This document shows positions 19,104 to 27,258 of a DNA stretch of 64,000 bases, in pieces. The stretch is from Mesoflavibacter sp037029465 (GTDB lineage Bacteria > Bacteroidota > Bacteroidia > Flavobacteriales > Flavobacteriaceae). How positions within the stretch are numbered: position 1 is the first letter of the stretch; the number at the start of each line of letters is the position of its first letter. The position numbers and the translations under genes were made by a program. The DNA is taken from positions 62,001 through 126,000 of the forward strand of contig NZ_JAYMEM010000009.1 in assembly GCF_037029465.1 (NCBI RefSeq), written 5' to 3'. The notes under the pieces are model-generated. The model made no database searches. It saw only the letters and a program-made list of their open reading frames with translations, and was not told where the DNA came from.

Positions 19104-20582
19104 GAAGACATATTAAAATCATTAATACATTTTGAAAAGTCTACGACAACTTCAATTTATATTCAGATAGCACAACAGTTAATAAATGCTATACAACGTG
19201 GATATTTACCTGAAGGAACTGCGTTACTAGGTACTAGAAAATTTAGCGAACTATTTTCAATTAATCGTAATACTGCTGTTGCTGTTTATGACGAATTAGC
19301 TTCTCAAGGTTGGGTTAATATTGTAGCTAATAAAGGCACATTTGTATTAATGCCAGAGAAAAAAACAGTGGCGATAAAAGGAGTAACCCAAGGTTTGGAT
19401 AAAATTAAAGACTATCCAAAAATTGCAGGATTTCCGTTTCAATCGTCTTTCAATTTGGCATCTACAGAAGAGTTTTCGATACAAAAATATGTGATTAACG
19501 ATGGGCAACCCGATTTAAGATTGCATCCAACACATCAATTTTCGCGTTGGTATAGTGCCTCAATGAAACGACCTGCTTTAATTTCAAAATGGAATCAAAC
19601 ACAAGAGCAATCCTACACTGTGTTTACTAAAGAGCTTTGCAATTATCTAAATGCGACGCGAGGTTTTTATATTAAACCTGAAAATATTTTAAGCACGCGT
19701 AGTACAGAAATGAGTTTGTATATGGCCTCAAGACTACTAATTAAGAAAAATGATGTGGTATTGGTAGGAGATTTAAGTCATTATAAATCTAATATGATTT
19801 TTCAGCAAGCAGGCGCAAACATTAAAACTATACCTGTTGACCAAAACGGGATTGACGTCAATTTTATAGAAAAACATTTTACCAAAAACAGTATTCGCTG
19901 CGTGTATGTTTGTGCGCATAGACAATACCCAACAACGGTAACATTGTCTGCCGAAAGGCGATTAAAATTATTACAACTAGCTAAAGCCTATAATTTTGCT
20001 ATAATTGAAGATGATTTTGATTACGATTTTCAGTTTGATGGCTCTGCAATGGTACCTATGGCAAGTGCAGATGCACATGGCGTTGTTATTTATTTAGGGC
20101 GATTAGGGCAGTCATTTTTTCCTAGTTTTCAAATAGGGTTTGTTATTGCGCCTCAAAATATTATTAATGAAGCAAATAATTACTTGCAGATATTAGACAG
20201 GCAAGGCGATTTGATTCAAAAACAAATGTTAACCGAACTTATTAAAGAAGGTGAAATACATCGGTTAGTCAAAAAAAATATTACCATTTATAAGCAACGT
20301 AGAGATTATTTGTCCAAATGTTTAACAGCTCATTTTAAAGACGAAGCTACTTGGAAAATCCCTGATGGCGGATTAGCAATATGGTTAGAATTTAATACTA
20401 AGATTTCTCTATTTCAATTAGCTGAAAAAGCAAAAACATACAATTTGTTTTTACCAAAAACCATTTTATATCAAAACAAAGCTATTTGCGCTATAAGATT
20501 AGGTTTTGGACATTTAAATGAAGAAGAAATTGAAACCGTAGTTGAGGTTTTGAAGCAGTCTTTTGATGCGGTTAAAGTTTAG
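19089..20582 (+). CDS. MocR/PdxR-type GntR regulator with a degenerate aminotransferase domain
   Basis: This 497-residue protein has an N-terminal winged-helix GntR domain (about 18-85, IYIQIAQQLINAIQRGYLPEG and INRNTAVAVYDELASQGWV). A linker leads to a fold-type I aminotransferase-like domain (about 140-490). Such regulators sense PLP or its adducts. The Asp that pairs with the pyridine nitrogen is kept (EDDFDYDF, D308). However, the segment normally ending in the PLP Schiff-base Lys (xGTFSK) reads YLGRLGQSFFPS, placing Gln341 at that position. The expected TPSHQ motif reads CAHRQ. The protein may bind PLP non-covalently, bind another ligand, or act without a ligand. It likely controls the divergent TonB receptor and itself. 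Confidence 0.86.
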   Translation: MNSPVEDILKSLIHFEKSTTTSIYIQIAQQLINAIQRGYLPEGTALLGTRKFSELFSINRNTAVAVYDELASQGWVNIVANKGTFVLMPEKKTVAIKGVTQGLDKIKDYPKIAGFPFQSSFNLASTEEFSIQKYVINDGQPDLRLHPTHQFSRWYSASMKRPALISKWNQTQEQSYTVFTKELCNYLNATRGFYIKPENILSTRSTEMSLYMASRLLIKKNDVVLVGDLSHYKSNMIFQQAGANIKTIPVDQNGIDVNFIEKHFTKNSIRCVYVCAHRQYPTTVTLSAERRLKLLQLAKAYNFAIIEDDFDYDFQFDGSAMVPMASADAHGVVIYLGRLGQSFFPSFQIGFVIAPQNIINEANNYLQILDRQGDLIQKQMLTELIKEGEIHRLVKKNITIYKQRRDYLSKCLTAHFKDEATWKIPDGGLAIWLEFNTKISLFQLAEKAKTYNLFLPKTILYQNKAICAIRLGFGHLNEEEIETVVEVLKQSFDAVKV

Positions 20583-21113
20583 TTATTCATAAACAAATTC
20601 ACCTTTTTCACGATATGCATCTTTGTTCATCCATTTAAAATCACCAGTTTCGGTAGCGTCTAATAAGTCAGCATCAAGAGCATCAGCTAGATGTAAACCA
20701 ATATCAAAAGCTTCTTTTTCTTGATATACCGTTGTAGCTTCAATTTTATTTTTAGTGTTGTAAAATAGATTAATTGCGTATTTACTTTCAGAAATATTTG
20801 CAGAAGCAGAAGATACCCAAACTGTGGTTTTAAATGTCGCTGCAAAAACAGAAACGTAGTCAATGTCTGGTATTGGCTGCCATTTACCAATCTTAAAACC
20901 AAGAATTGAAAACACTTTTCTGTAGGTTTTTGATTCTAAATCTATCTCTGTGCCTTCAGTTTTTAATAATAAGTAGCTAAAAGCTAAAGGAACGATTGTG
21001 GCTATATTTCCTGATGTAACTAAGTTAAATATTGTAAAAACTATATTTGCAACGCCTAAAATAGTTCGCCATAATGGTACTTTTTCTATATAACTAATGA
21101 TGTATTTATTCAT
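20583..21113 (-). CDS. Uncharacterised membrane-anchored protein
   Basis: I do not recognise this 176-residue protein. It has one or two hydrophobic segments near the N-terminus (residues 15-50, TILGVANIVFTIFNLVTSG and IATIVPLAFSYLLL). A soluble domain follows, rich in beta strands, with ESKTYRKVFSILGFKIGKWQ resembling PH-like/bPH proteins. It directly abuts the DUF2007 gene, whose stop is adjacent to this start, so both are probably expressed together. A membrane-bound PH-like sensor is one possibility but is weakly supported. Confidence 0.7.
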   Translation of the reverse strand: MNKYIISYIEKVPLWRTILGVANIVFTIFNLVTSGNIATIVPLAFSYLLLKTEGTEIDLESKTYRKVFSILGFKIGKWQPIPDIDYVSVFAATFKTTVWVSSASANISESKYAINLFYNTKNKIEATTVYQEKEAFDIGLHLADALDADLLDATETGDFKWMNKDAYREKGEFVYE

Positions 21114-21527
21114 TTATTTTATATCAAATTCAGTTTTACAATCATCACATCTATACTTATCCTTAGCATAAAAGGGAAGTGTTCCAAATAAAAAGCCAAC
21201 CATAAAAGAAAAAAACGATTTAAAATCTTTGATAGTAGAAAACATAGCTACTTTGCTGCTGTTACAATTAGGACAGTGTATAGCGTTACCATCATCATCT
21301 ACCGAGTATTTATTGATAGTTTCTAAAATATGTTGCGCTCTTAAGGCATCTTTTGCTAATACTTTTAGTTTAACGCCTCCAATAGCATTGCTTACTAAAG
21401 GATCTGTATCTATGGTCAAATGGTCACTTAAAAATACTTCAATACCTTCAGATTCTAAACGACCTTTTATAATCTGCGCTTCTGCAGAATACTGAAATTT
21501 AGCTATGGTTTTAAAGGTTGGTGACAT
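21114..21527 (-). CDS. DUF2007 domain protein with C-terminal zinc ribbon
   Basis: This 137-residue protein has an N-terminal DUF2007 (putative signal-transducing protein) domain, residues 5-70: KFQYSAEAQIIKGRLESEGI and later IGGVKLKVLAKDALRAQHIL, a ferredoxin-like PII-type fold. It ends with a treble-clef/zinc-ribbon of two CxxC pairs, CPNCNSSK (about 96) and YRCDDCKTEFD (about 126), with a short hydrophobic stretch between. The function of the family is unknown. It is the first gene of a two-gene minus-strand unit. Confidence 0.82.
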   Translation of the reverse strand: MSPTFKTIAKFQYSAEAQIIKGRLESEGIEVFLSDHLTIDTDPLVSNAIGGVKLKVLAKDALRAQHILETINKYSVDDDGNAIHCPNCNSSKVAMFSTIKDFKSFFSFMVGFLFGTLPFYAKDKYRCDDCKTEFDIK

Positions 21528-21590
21528 TTTTTATTATCTATATTAATTAGTAGATAAAAGGATTAAAGTGTTACAAGTTAATATAATTCG

Positions 21591-21603
21591 GTTAAACTTT
21601 AAC
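21591..21603. promoter_or_regulatory. Palindrome upstream of umuC
   Basis: GTTAAA-C-TTTAAC is a perfect 6+1+6 inverted repeat 57 bases before the umuC start. It is a candidate operator, possibly for SOS-type control, but it is short and A+T rich and so may be chance. Confidence 0.3.
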
Positions 21604-21659
21604 ATTCTTCAAATTAAAAAGCAAACTCAAATTCAAACATTTTATTTAATTTTACACAT

Positions 21660-22919
21660 ATGTTTGCATTAGTAGATTGTAATAATTTTTATGCCTCTTG
21701 TGAGCGGGTTTTTAATCCAAATCTGCAAGGAAAACCTGTTGCTATACTTAGTAATAATGATGGTTGTGTGATTTCGCGTAGTGATGAGGCTAAAGTTTTA
21801 GGTTTGCCTATGGGCGCGCCAATTTTTAAATGGGAATGCTTCTGCAAGACAAATAACATACACGTACTTTCATCTAATTATCCGCTATACGGAGACATGA
21901 GCAGTCGTGTCATGTCTATACTAAAACAGTTTACACCAGATGTTGAGGTGTATAGTATAGACGAGTCTTTTTTACAATTCAAAGGATTTGAAAATTACGA
22001 TTTAGACGATTATGGGCAGCAAATAAGACAACGCGTTTTAAAATGGACAGGCATACCAACCTGTGTAGGCATAGCAACCACAAAAGGATTAAGTAAAGTA
22101 GCCAACAAAATAGCAAGAAAATTTCCTAAACAGACTAAAGGCACTTACGTTATAGACACAGAAGATAAACGTATAAAAGCATTAAAATGGCTAAAAATTG
22201 AAGACGTTTGGGGCGTAGGAAGACAACTATCAAAACGATTAAAAGCCAAAGGTTGTAAAACAGCTTTAGATTTTGCTAATCTACCAGAAGATTGGGTAAA
22301 AGCCAATTTTTCTGTAGTAGAAGCACGATTACACCGAGATTTAAACGGTATACCAACATTAACTTTAGAAGAAAACAATCAAGATAAAAAAGTAATAGCT
22401 ACAACTCGAAGCTTTGATTATACGTATTCCGATTTAAGTTATATAAAAGAACGCGTAGCCACCTTTGCTGTAACCTGTGCCGAAAAATTGCGTAAACAAA
22501 ACTCTAGCTGTTATACCATTATTGTATTTTTAAAAAGTAATAAACACAAAAAAGAACAAGCTCAACATTCAGAAAGTAGAGCAGTACATTTACCGTATGC
22601 AACCAATTCATCTTTAATAATTAGTAATACTGCGGTTAATGCAGTAACCAAAATTTTTAAAAAAGGAATAGAATATAAAAAAGCAGGCGTAATGATAACA
22701 GGTTTTGTACCCACAAACAATTATCAGCTTGATATTTTCGAAAAAGAAAACCCGAAGCATCAACCGCTAATGCAAACAATAGATCAAATAAATTTAAAAT
22801 ATCACACAAATAAAATTAAATTAGCAAGTCAAGACTTGGATCGAACCTGGAAGATGCGTCAAGAACGTTTATCGCCTAGGTATACGACCAATATAAATGA
22901 CATTATAAAAGTCAAATAA
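21660..22919 (+). CDS. umuC: Y-family translesion DNA polymerase (UmuC)
   Basis: This 419-residue protein is a full-length UmuC, the catalytic subunit of error-prone polymerase V. The start MFALVDCNNFYASCERVFNP is canonical and holds the metal-binding Asp6, and the catalytic YSIDES motif gives Asp101-Glu102. A helix-hairpin-helix (about 175-210, IEDVWGVGRQLSKRLKAKGC) and the C-terminal little-finger domain follow. It acts with UmuD' and RecA on damaged DNA. The partner gene lies downstream instead of in the textbook upstream position, separated by a repeat element. The upstream 130 bases hold a short palindrome. Confidence 0.95.
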   Translation: MFALVDCNNFYASCERVFNPNLQGKPVAILSNNDGCVISRSDEAKVLGLPMGAPIFKWECFCKTNNIHVLSSNYPLYGDMSSRVMSILKQFTPDVEVYSIDESFLQFKGFENYDLDDYGQQIRQRVLKWTGIPTCVGIATTKGLSKVANKIARKFPKQTKGTYVIDTEDKRIKALKWLKIEDVWGVGRQLSKRLKAKGCKTALDFANLPEDWVKANFSVVEARLHRDLNGIPTLTLEENNQDKKVIATTRSFDYTYSDLSYIKERVATFAVTCAEKLRKQNSSCYTIIVFLKSNKHKKEQAQHSESRAVHLPYATNSSLIISNTAVNAVTKIFKKGIEYKKAGVMITGFVPTNNYQLDIFEKENPKHQPLMQTIDQINLKYHTNKIKLASQDLDRTWKMRQERLSPRYTTNINDIIKVK

Positions 22920-22951
22920 TCATTAAAATTAAAAAGTATAACATATAATTT

Positions 22952-23030
22952 GGGCGTTACCCTATCGGGTCGGGCTTTTCGCAGTCGCGCTTTGCAAGGC
23001 GCTCCAACAAAGCTGCAATCCCTAACGCAC
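22952..23030. repeat. GC-rich REP-like palindromic element between umuC and umuD
   Basis: This element of about 79 bases is roughly 60% G+C in otherwise A+T-rich DNA. Its ends are inverted (GCGTTA at 22954 and TAACGC at 23023). Inside are a small hairpin (ACCC-TAT-CGGGT), a second pairing (GGGCTTT with AAAGC...CCC) and a central hairpin (GCGCTT-TG-CAAGGCGC). I recognise the pattern GGGCGTTACCC...GGGTCGGGCTTT...GCAATCCCTAACGC as a dispersed intergenic repeat in many Flavobacteriaceae genomes, REP-like and possibly mobilised by RAYT transposases. The recognition is from memory, and only one copy is present in this window. Confidence 0.65.
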
Positions 23031-23057
23031 CTATTTGCTAACTAAAAGACTTAACCT

Positions 23058-23498
23058 ATGATCAAGCACAAATCAGGAAGTTTAACCTTTTACATACCAG
23101 AAGCAACAGCACACTCTGGAGCTCATTTTTTTGATGCAGGTATCTCAGCAGGATTTCCATCGCCAGCAGAAGATTTTAAAGAAGAACGTTTGTCATTAGA
23201 TGAGGCTTTAGTAAAAAATAAAGAAGCTACTTTTTATGCACGTGTAAGTGGTCAATCTATGATAGGTGCAGGATTAGATGATAATGATTTGCTAGTTATA
23301 GACCGTAGTTTAGAACCAGAAAACAATAAAATTGCTGTTTGTTTTTTAGATGGCGAGTTTACTGTAAAACGCCTAAGAGTAGAAAAAGATGAAGTTTGGT
23401 TACAACCCGAAAACCCAAATTATCCTATAATTAAAATAACAGAAGATAATAACTTTTTAATTTGGGGTATTGTAACTAATGTGATTAAGAAAGTATAA
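23058..23498 (+). CDS. umuD: UmuD-like self-cleaving S24 peptidase (Pol V accessory subunit)
   Basis: This 146-residue LexA-family protein has the auto-cleavage site at Ala31-Gly32 in ISAGFPSPAEDF, where E. coli UmuD has Cys-Gly before FPSPA. The catalytic dyad is Ser67 (SGQSM) and Lys104 (FTVKRL), with a spacing of 37 residues as in UmuD Ser60/Lys97. RecA-stimulated self-cleavage gives UmuD', which joins UmuC. It has no DNA-binding domain, so it is not LexA. It lies 138 bases after umuC with a palindromic repeat between the two, so cotranscription is plausible but not certain. Confidence 0.94.
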   Translation: MIKHKSGSLTFYIPEATAHSGAHFFDAGISAGFPSPAEDFKEERLSLDEALVKNKEATFYARVSGQSMIGAGLDDNDLLVIDRSLEPENNKIAVCFLDGEFTVKRLRVEKDEVWLQPENPNYPIIKITEDNNFLIWGIVTNVIKKV

Positions 23499-23516
23499 TG
23501 TAGATTAGTATAAAAT

Positions 23517-23549
23517 AAAAACGCGAAGCAAAAAGCTTCGCGTTTTTTT
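23517..23549. terminator. Bidirectional terminator between umuD and atpC
   Basis: ACGCGAAGC-AAAAA-GCTTCGCGT forms a perfect 9-base-pair GC-rich stem with a T run to the right and an A run to the left. It ends umuD and the convergent atpDC transcript. Confidence 0.9.
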
Positions 23550-23570
23550 ATTGTAAAAGTATTGTGTTTG

Positions 23571-23849
23571 TTAATCTGCTAAAACAATAACTTTATTATC
23601 TTTCATTTCAATAGTACCAGAATTTATTTTTAGTAAAGTGGTGTTTTTTTCGCCTTTAGTAAAACGATCTTTAACCTCTTCATCTAATTCGATATTACCA
23701 GTAATTTTAACGTTACCTTCTTTTAATATAGAGACAATAGGAGCGTGATTGTTTAACATCTCAAAATCTCCATTAACTCCAGGAACAGCAACGCTAGTTA
23801 CTTCTCCGCTAAATAAAGTGGCTTCTGGTGATACAATTTCTAAATACAT
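23571..23849 (-). CDS. atpC: ATP synthase F1 subunit epsilon
   Basis: This 92-residue protein matches the N-terminal beta-sandwich of F1 epsilon (MYLEIVSPEATLFSGEVTSV, then GDFEMLNNHAPIVSIL). The C-terminal two-helix regulatory domain of longer epsilon subunits is absent, as usual in Bacteroidota. It couples the gamma stalk to the c-ring in the inner-membrane ATP synthase. It follows atpD in the same transcript, with a 72-base spacer. The remaining F1Fo genes are not in this window. Confidence 0.95.
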   Translation of the reverse strand: MYLEIVSPEATLFSGEVTSVAVPGVNGDFEMLNNHAPIVSILKEGNVKITGNIELDEEVKDRFTKGEKNTTLLKINSGTIEMKDNKVIVLAD

Positions 23850-23854
23850 ATTTT

Positions 23855-23900
23855 TTAGTATTTAGCAATCAGTAATTAGTAATTAGCAACTTGACTATTT
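23855..23900. repeat. Short TAATTAG-type direct repeats
   Basis: The spacer between atpD and atpC holds degenerate tandem heptamers (AGTATTTAG, AGTAATTAG, TAATTAG, and AATCAG nearby). The run is short and imperfect. I see no hairpin or promoter box in it. Confidence 0.4.
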
Positions 23901-23921
23901 ACTACATACTGCTTACTAGTT

Positions 23922-25430
23922 TTACGCTTCAGCTAACATTTTTTCTCCAGCTTCAATAGCTTCTTCGATAGTTCCTTTAAGGTTAAACGCTGCTTCTGGT
24001 AAGTGATCTAATTCACCATCCATAATCATGTTAAATCCTTTAATAGTTTCTTTAATATCTACTAAAACTCCAGGAATACCTGTAAACTGCTCTGCTACGT
24101 GGAATGGCTGAGATAAGAAACGTTGTACACGTCTCGCTCTACCTACTGCCATCTTATCTTCTTCAGATAATTCTTCCATACCAAGGATAGCAATAATATC
24201 TTGTAATTCTTTATAACGTTGTAATAACTCTTTTACTCTTTGTGCGCAAGCGTAGTGTTCGTTTCCTAAGATATCAGCCGTTAAAATTCTTGAAGTAGAA
24301 TCTAATGGATCTACCGCTGGGTAAATACCTAACTCGGCAATTTTACGAGATAATACTGTTGTAGCATCTAAGTGAGCAAACGTTGTTGCTGGTGCTGGAT
24401 CCGTTAAGTCATCCGCAGGTACGTAAACCGCTTGTACAGAAGTAATAGATCCTTTTTTAGTAGAAGTAATACGCTCTTGCATTGCACCCATTTCTGTTGC
24501 TAATGTTGGTTGGTAACCTACCGCAGAAGGCATACGTCCTAAAAGTGCAGATACCTCAGATCCTGCTTGTGTAAAACGGAAGATGTTATCTACGAAGAAA
24601 AGTACGTCTTTTCCTTGTCCATCTCCAGCTCCATCACGGAAATATTCTGCTATTGTTAACCCAGATAAGGCAACACGTGCACGTGCTCCTGGTGGTTCAT
24701 TCATTTGTCCAAATACGAAAGTTGCTTTAGAATCTTTCATAGCTGCTTTATCAACTTTTTGAAGATCCCATCCGCCTTCTTCCATAGAGTGCATAAAGTC
24801 TTCACCATACTTGATAATTCCAGACTCTAACATCTCTCTTAAAAGGTCATTTCCTTCACGAGTTCTTTCTCCAACTCCAGCAAATACTGAAAGTCCACCG
24901 TGACCTTTTGCAATGTTATTAATTAACTCTTGGATTAATACTGTTTTACCTACTCCTGCACCACCAAATAATCCAATTTTACCTCCTTTTGCGTAAGGCT
25001 CAATTAAGTCAATTACTTTAATACCTGTAAATAATACTTCTGTAGACGTTGATAAGTCTTCAAATTTAGGTGCTTGACGGTGAATTGGTAAACCAGCTTC
25101 TCCTGCTTTAGGTAAGTCTCCTAAACCATCAATAGCATCTCCAATAACGTTAAATAAACGTCCGTAAACATCACCACCAATTGGCATTTGGATAGGAGCG
25201 CCAGTTGCAACAACTTCTGTTCCTCTACTTAAACCATCTGATGAGTCCATAGCAATAGTACGTACTGTATCTTCACCAATGTGAGATTGTACTTCTAATA
25301 TTAGCTTAGAACCGTCAGCTTTATTAATTTCTAATGAATCGTAAATTTTTGGAAGTTCTGTGCCTGCTCCGAATTCTACATCGATAACTGGACCAACTAT
25401 TTGTGCAACTTTACCTGTAACTTTTGACAT
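23922..25430 (-). CDS. atpD: ATP synthase F1 subunit beta
   Basis: This 502-residue protein is the catalytic subunit of the F1 head. It has the Walker A motif GGAGVGKT (about residue 155), the segment GERTREGNDLLREM with the catalytic Glu, the Walker B region VLFFVDNIFRF, and the DELSEED-equivalent MEELSEEDKMAV near residue 405. It is full length. It is transcribed with atpC apart from the rest of the operon, an arrangement common in Bacteroidota. A perfect TAnnTTTG box lies about 60 bases upstream. Confidence 0.98.
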   Translation of the reverse strand: MSKVTGKVAQIVGPVIDVEFGAGTELPKIYDSLEINKADGSKLILEVQSHIGEDTVRTIAMDSSDGLSRGTEVVATGAPIQMPIGGDVYGRLFNVIGDAIDGLGDLPKAGEAGLPIHRQAPKFEDLSTSTEVLFTGIKVIDLIEPYAKGGKIGLFGGAGVGKTVLIQELINNIAKGHGGLSVFAGVGERTREGNDLLREMLESGIIKYGEDFMHSMEEGGWDLQKVDKAAMKDSKATFVFGQMNEPPGARARVALSGLTIAEYFRDGAGDGQGKDVLFFVDNIFRFTQAGSEVSALLGRMPSAVGYQPTLATEMGAMQERITSTKKGSITSVQAVYVPADDLTDPAPATTFAHLDATTVLSRKIAELGIYPAVDPLDSTSRILTADILGNEHYACAQRVKELLQRYKELQDIIAILGMEELSEEDKMAVGRARRVQRFLSQPFHVAEQFTGIPGVLVDIKETIKGFNMIMDGELDHLPEAAFNLKGTIEEAIEAGEKMLAEA

Positions 25431-25490
25431 TACTTATCTGTTTAATATTATGGTATTTAATTGAATGAAAACTATTTCTGTTTTCGCGTG

Positions 25491-25498
25491 CAAAGATA
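25491..25498 (-). promoter_or_regulatory. Candidate -7 box of atpDC
   Basis: On the minus strand this reads TATCTTTG, an exact TAnnTTTG match, 61 bases before the atpD start. No clear TTG was found at the -33 position. Confidence 0.55.
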
Positions 25499-25543
25499 GG
25501 TGTTTTTATTTAAAATAAAAGGTCTTTTTTCTTATTTTGAATA

Positions 25544-25574
25544 TAAAAAAACACCTTCATACAGAAGGTGTTTT
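25544..25574 (-). terminator. Terminator of the SGNH-lipoprotein gene
   Basis: AAAACACCTTC with GAAGGTGTTTT forms an 11-base-pair stem with an A run to the left, read as a U tract on the minus strand. It lies just downstream of the gene ending at 25599. Confidence 0.8.
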
Positions 25575-25598
25575 ATAAATTTAAATTTTGCTGCTAAT

Positions 25599-27254
25599 TT
25601 AGTTTAATCCAGCAGAATATGTTGTATTGTAGTTACCTATATTTACTAGGTTTCCTGAAGCTTCAAAGTTAGAGCCATATGTAGCATCTATAGCTTTCAA
25701 AAACTCATTAGCTATTAAAGCATAACCTCTTGAGTTAGGGTGAACACCATCTAAAGAAAAGGCACCACCTGTTACTAAACTTGAAGTTAATACATAGTCT
25801 CCAGAAGCAATTCCACCGTTAGCTAATTGATTTAACAAAGCGTTTGCATCAACAAACGCTAAACCTGCATTATTAGCTGCACTTTCAATAGTTGCATTAA
25901 ATGAAGCAGTTGCACTTGCAATTTCTGCTTGCTCTGTTGGTATTAATACCCACTTATCTTCTAAAGGTAAAGTAATCCCTTCGATTGCAAATTGACCTGC
26001 TAATTCGGCTGGTAAACCTTGACCTGCTAAAAAGCCAGCATAATCCATATTCACTTCACCAATCACTGAACTACTTGGTAATACGAATAAATCGTTTTCA
26101 GTAGCTTGTCTTGTTTGCCCATATGTTTGCCCTAAAAGGTTAGCTACTAACTGTACAACAATAGGGTTACTACCATCTAAACCAAATTGTGCTATAAAAG
26201 CAGGGAATGTTGGACTTGCCATTAGTGCTCCTGTAATTTGAGCTGAAATATCATCTAAGCTTTCGTCTTTAATAACTACAGCACTTGCTTCAGTTTCAGA
26301 AAAAACGATAGCTCTTTCAGGTTGACCTAAAGCAACATAAATTTGGTTTATAGCACCAAAAATTGAGTTTAATAATGGTATTTGAGGACCAAAATCTTCA
26401 TTTGTTGGGTCTAATGGGTTGTGAGGTACTGTAGTAAAATGTGGTATTGAAGTCACATCAGGAATGTTAGCCATTACACCTTTTGCTCCACCAGAAGTTA
26501 ATGTAGTTACTAGGGTGTTTATAGCAAAATCAAAAGTGGCTTGGTCAGTTATTGTACTTGAACCATCACCACCAGAAGTAGCATATCCTAAAACATCATT
26601 GTTACCAGCCCATAATGTAAAGAAGGTTGGTGATTGCGCCATTGCAAGTTCTAATACACTTGCATCAGGAGTAGCACCTGTCATTCTTATGAAATATGGG
26701 TTAGCAGCAGCTGGGAAATTAGCAATGTTACCGTATCCTGGAGCTATTAAGTGAAAACTAGCTGCACCAGGAACTCCCATATTATTAAAAGGACCTGTTG
26801 GGTTGTTTAGTAAGAAATCAGTAGTTGAAGTCACAGGACCAATAACATCTTCTAGGTCTTCAGGAGCTCCACCAGTAGTTACTAATCTAGGCTTAAATAG
26901 TTGCTCTCCAGTTAAAGGATGAAAAACAGGAGTTCCACCTAATATAAGACCTCCAATATTATCATTCATTAATGGTTGAGTAAAACTTCCACCTCCAGCA
27001 AAAGCAAATTGAGTTGCTAAAATATTAGGAAGCGAGTTTTCTTGAGATGCAATAAACAATGCGTTGTCAGAAAATCCAGCGGTTAAAGAATTTCCTACTG
27101 ATACATAGTTAGAAAAATCTGCTTCTCCAGCAGTTAAAGCTGGTAACTCCATTCCACCACCATTTGATGAATCGTCGTCATTTTCACAAGCTGTAAATCC
27201 TAATAATACAGCAAGTAACCATATATATTTTACTTTCATAATATTCTTTTTCAT
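25599..27254 (-). CDS. Large SGNH/GDSL-type lipoprotein hydrolase paired with a TonB receptor
   Basis: The chosen start at 27254 directly follows the receptor stop and gives 551 residues. A longer frame would overlap the receptor, and a third option is ATG 27239. A lipobox, LLGFTAC (Cys23), predicts a lipoprotein. The SGNH blocks are visible as YVSVGNSLTAGFS (Ser56; Asn replaces the usual Asp of GDSL), the block-III segment WAGNNDVLGYA with the GxND Asn, and DGVHPNSRGYALIANEF with the Asp-His pair. Family members hydrolyse acyl esters of lipids or glycans. It is at least 200 residues longer than ordinary GDSL enzymes, through insertions. Coupling to the TonB receptor suggests that it cleaves or binds the imported ligand at the surface. 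Confidence 0.85.
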   Translation of the reverse strand: MKKNIMKVKYIWLLAVLLGFTACENDDDSSNGGGMELPALTAGEADFSNYVSVGNSLTAGFSDNALFIASQENSLPNILATQFAFAGGGSFTQPLMNDNIGGLILGGTPVFHPLTGEQLFKPRLVTTGGAPEDLEDVIGPVTSTTDFLLNNPTGPFNNMGVPGAASFHLIAPGYGNIANFPAAANPYFIRMTGATPDASVLELAMAQSPTFFTLWAGNNDVLGYATSGGDGSSTITDQATFDFAINTLVTTLTSGGAKGVMANIPDVTSIPHFTTVPHNPLDPTNEDFGPQIPLLNSIFGAINQIYVALGQPERAIVFSETEASAVVIKDESLDDISAQITGALMASPTFPAFIAQFGLDGSNPIVVQLVANLLGQTYGQTRQATENDLFVLPSSSVIGEVNMDYAGFLAGQGLPAELAGQFAIEGITLPLEDKWVLIPTEQAEIASATASFNATIESAANNAGLAFVDANALLNQLANGGIASGDYVLTSSLVTGGAFSLDGVHPNSRGYALIANEFLKAIDATYGSNFEASGNLVNIGNYNTTYSAGLN

Positions 27255-27258
27255 GTTA

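Noticed and set aside
21659..21666. TATGTTTG as a -7 box at the umuC start
   Set aside because: It consists mostly of the umuC start codons (ATG TTT G), so the match is explained by coding sequence.
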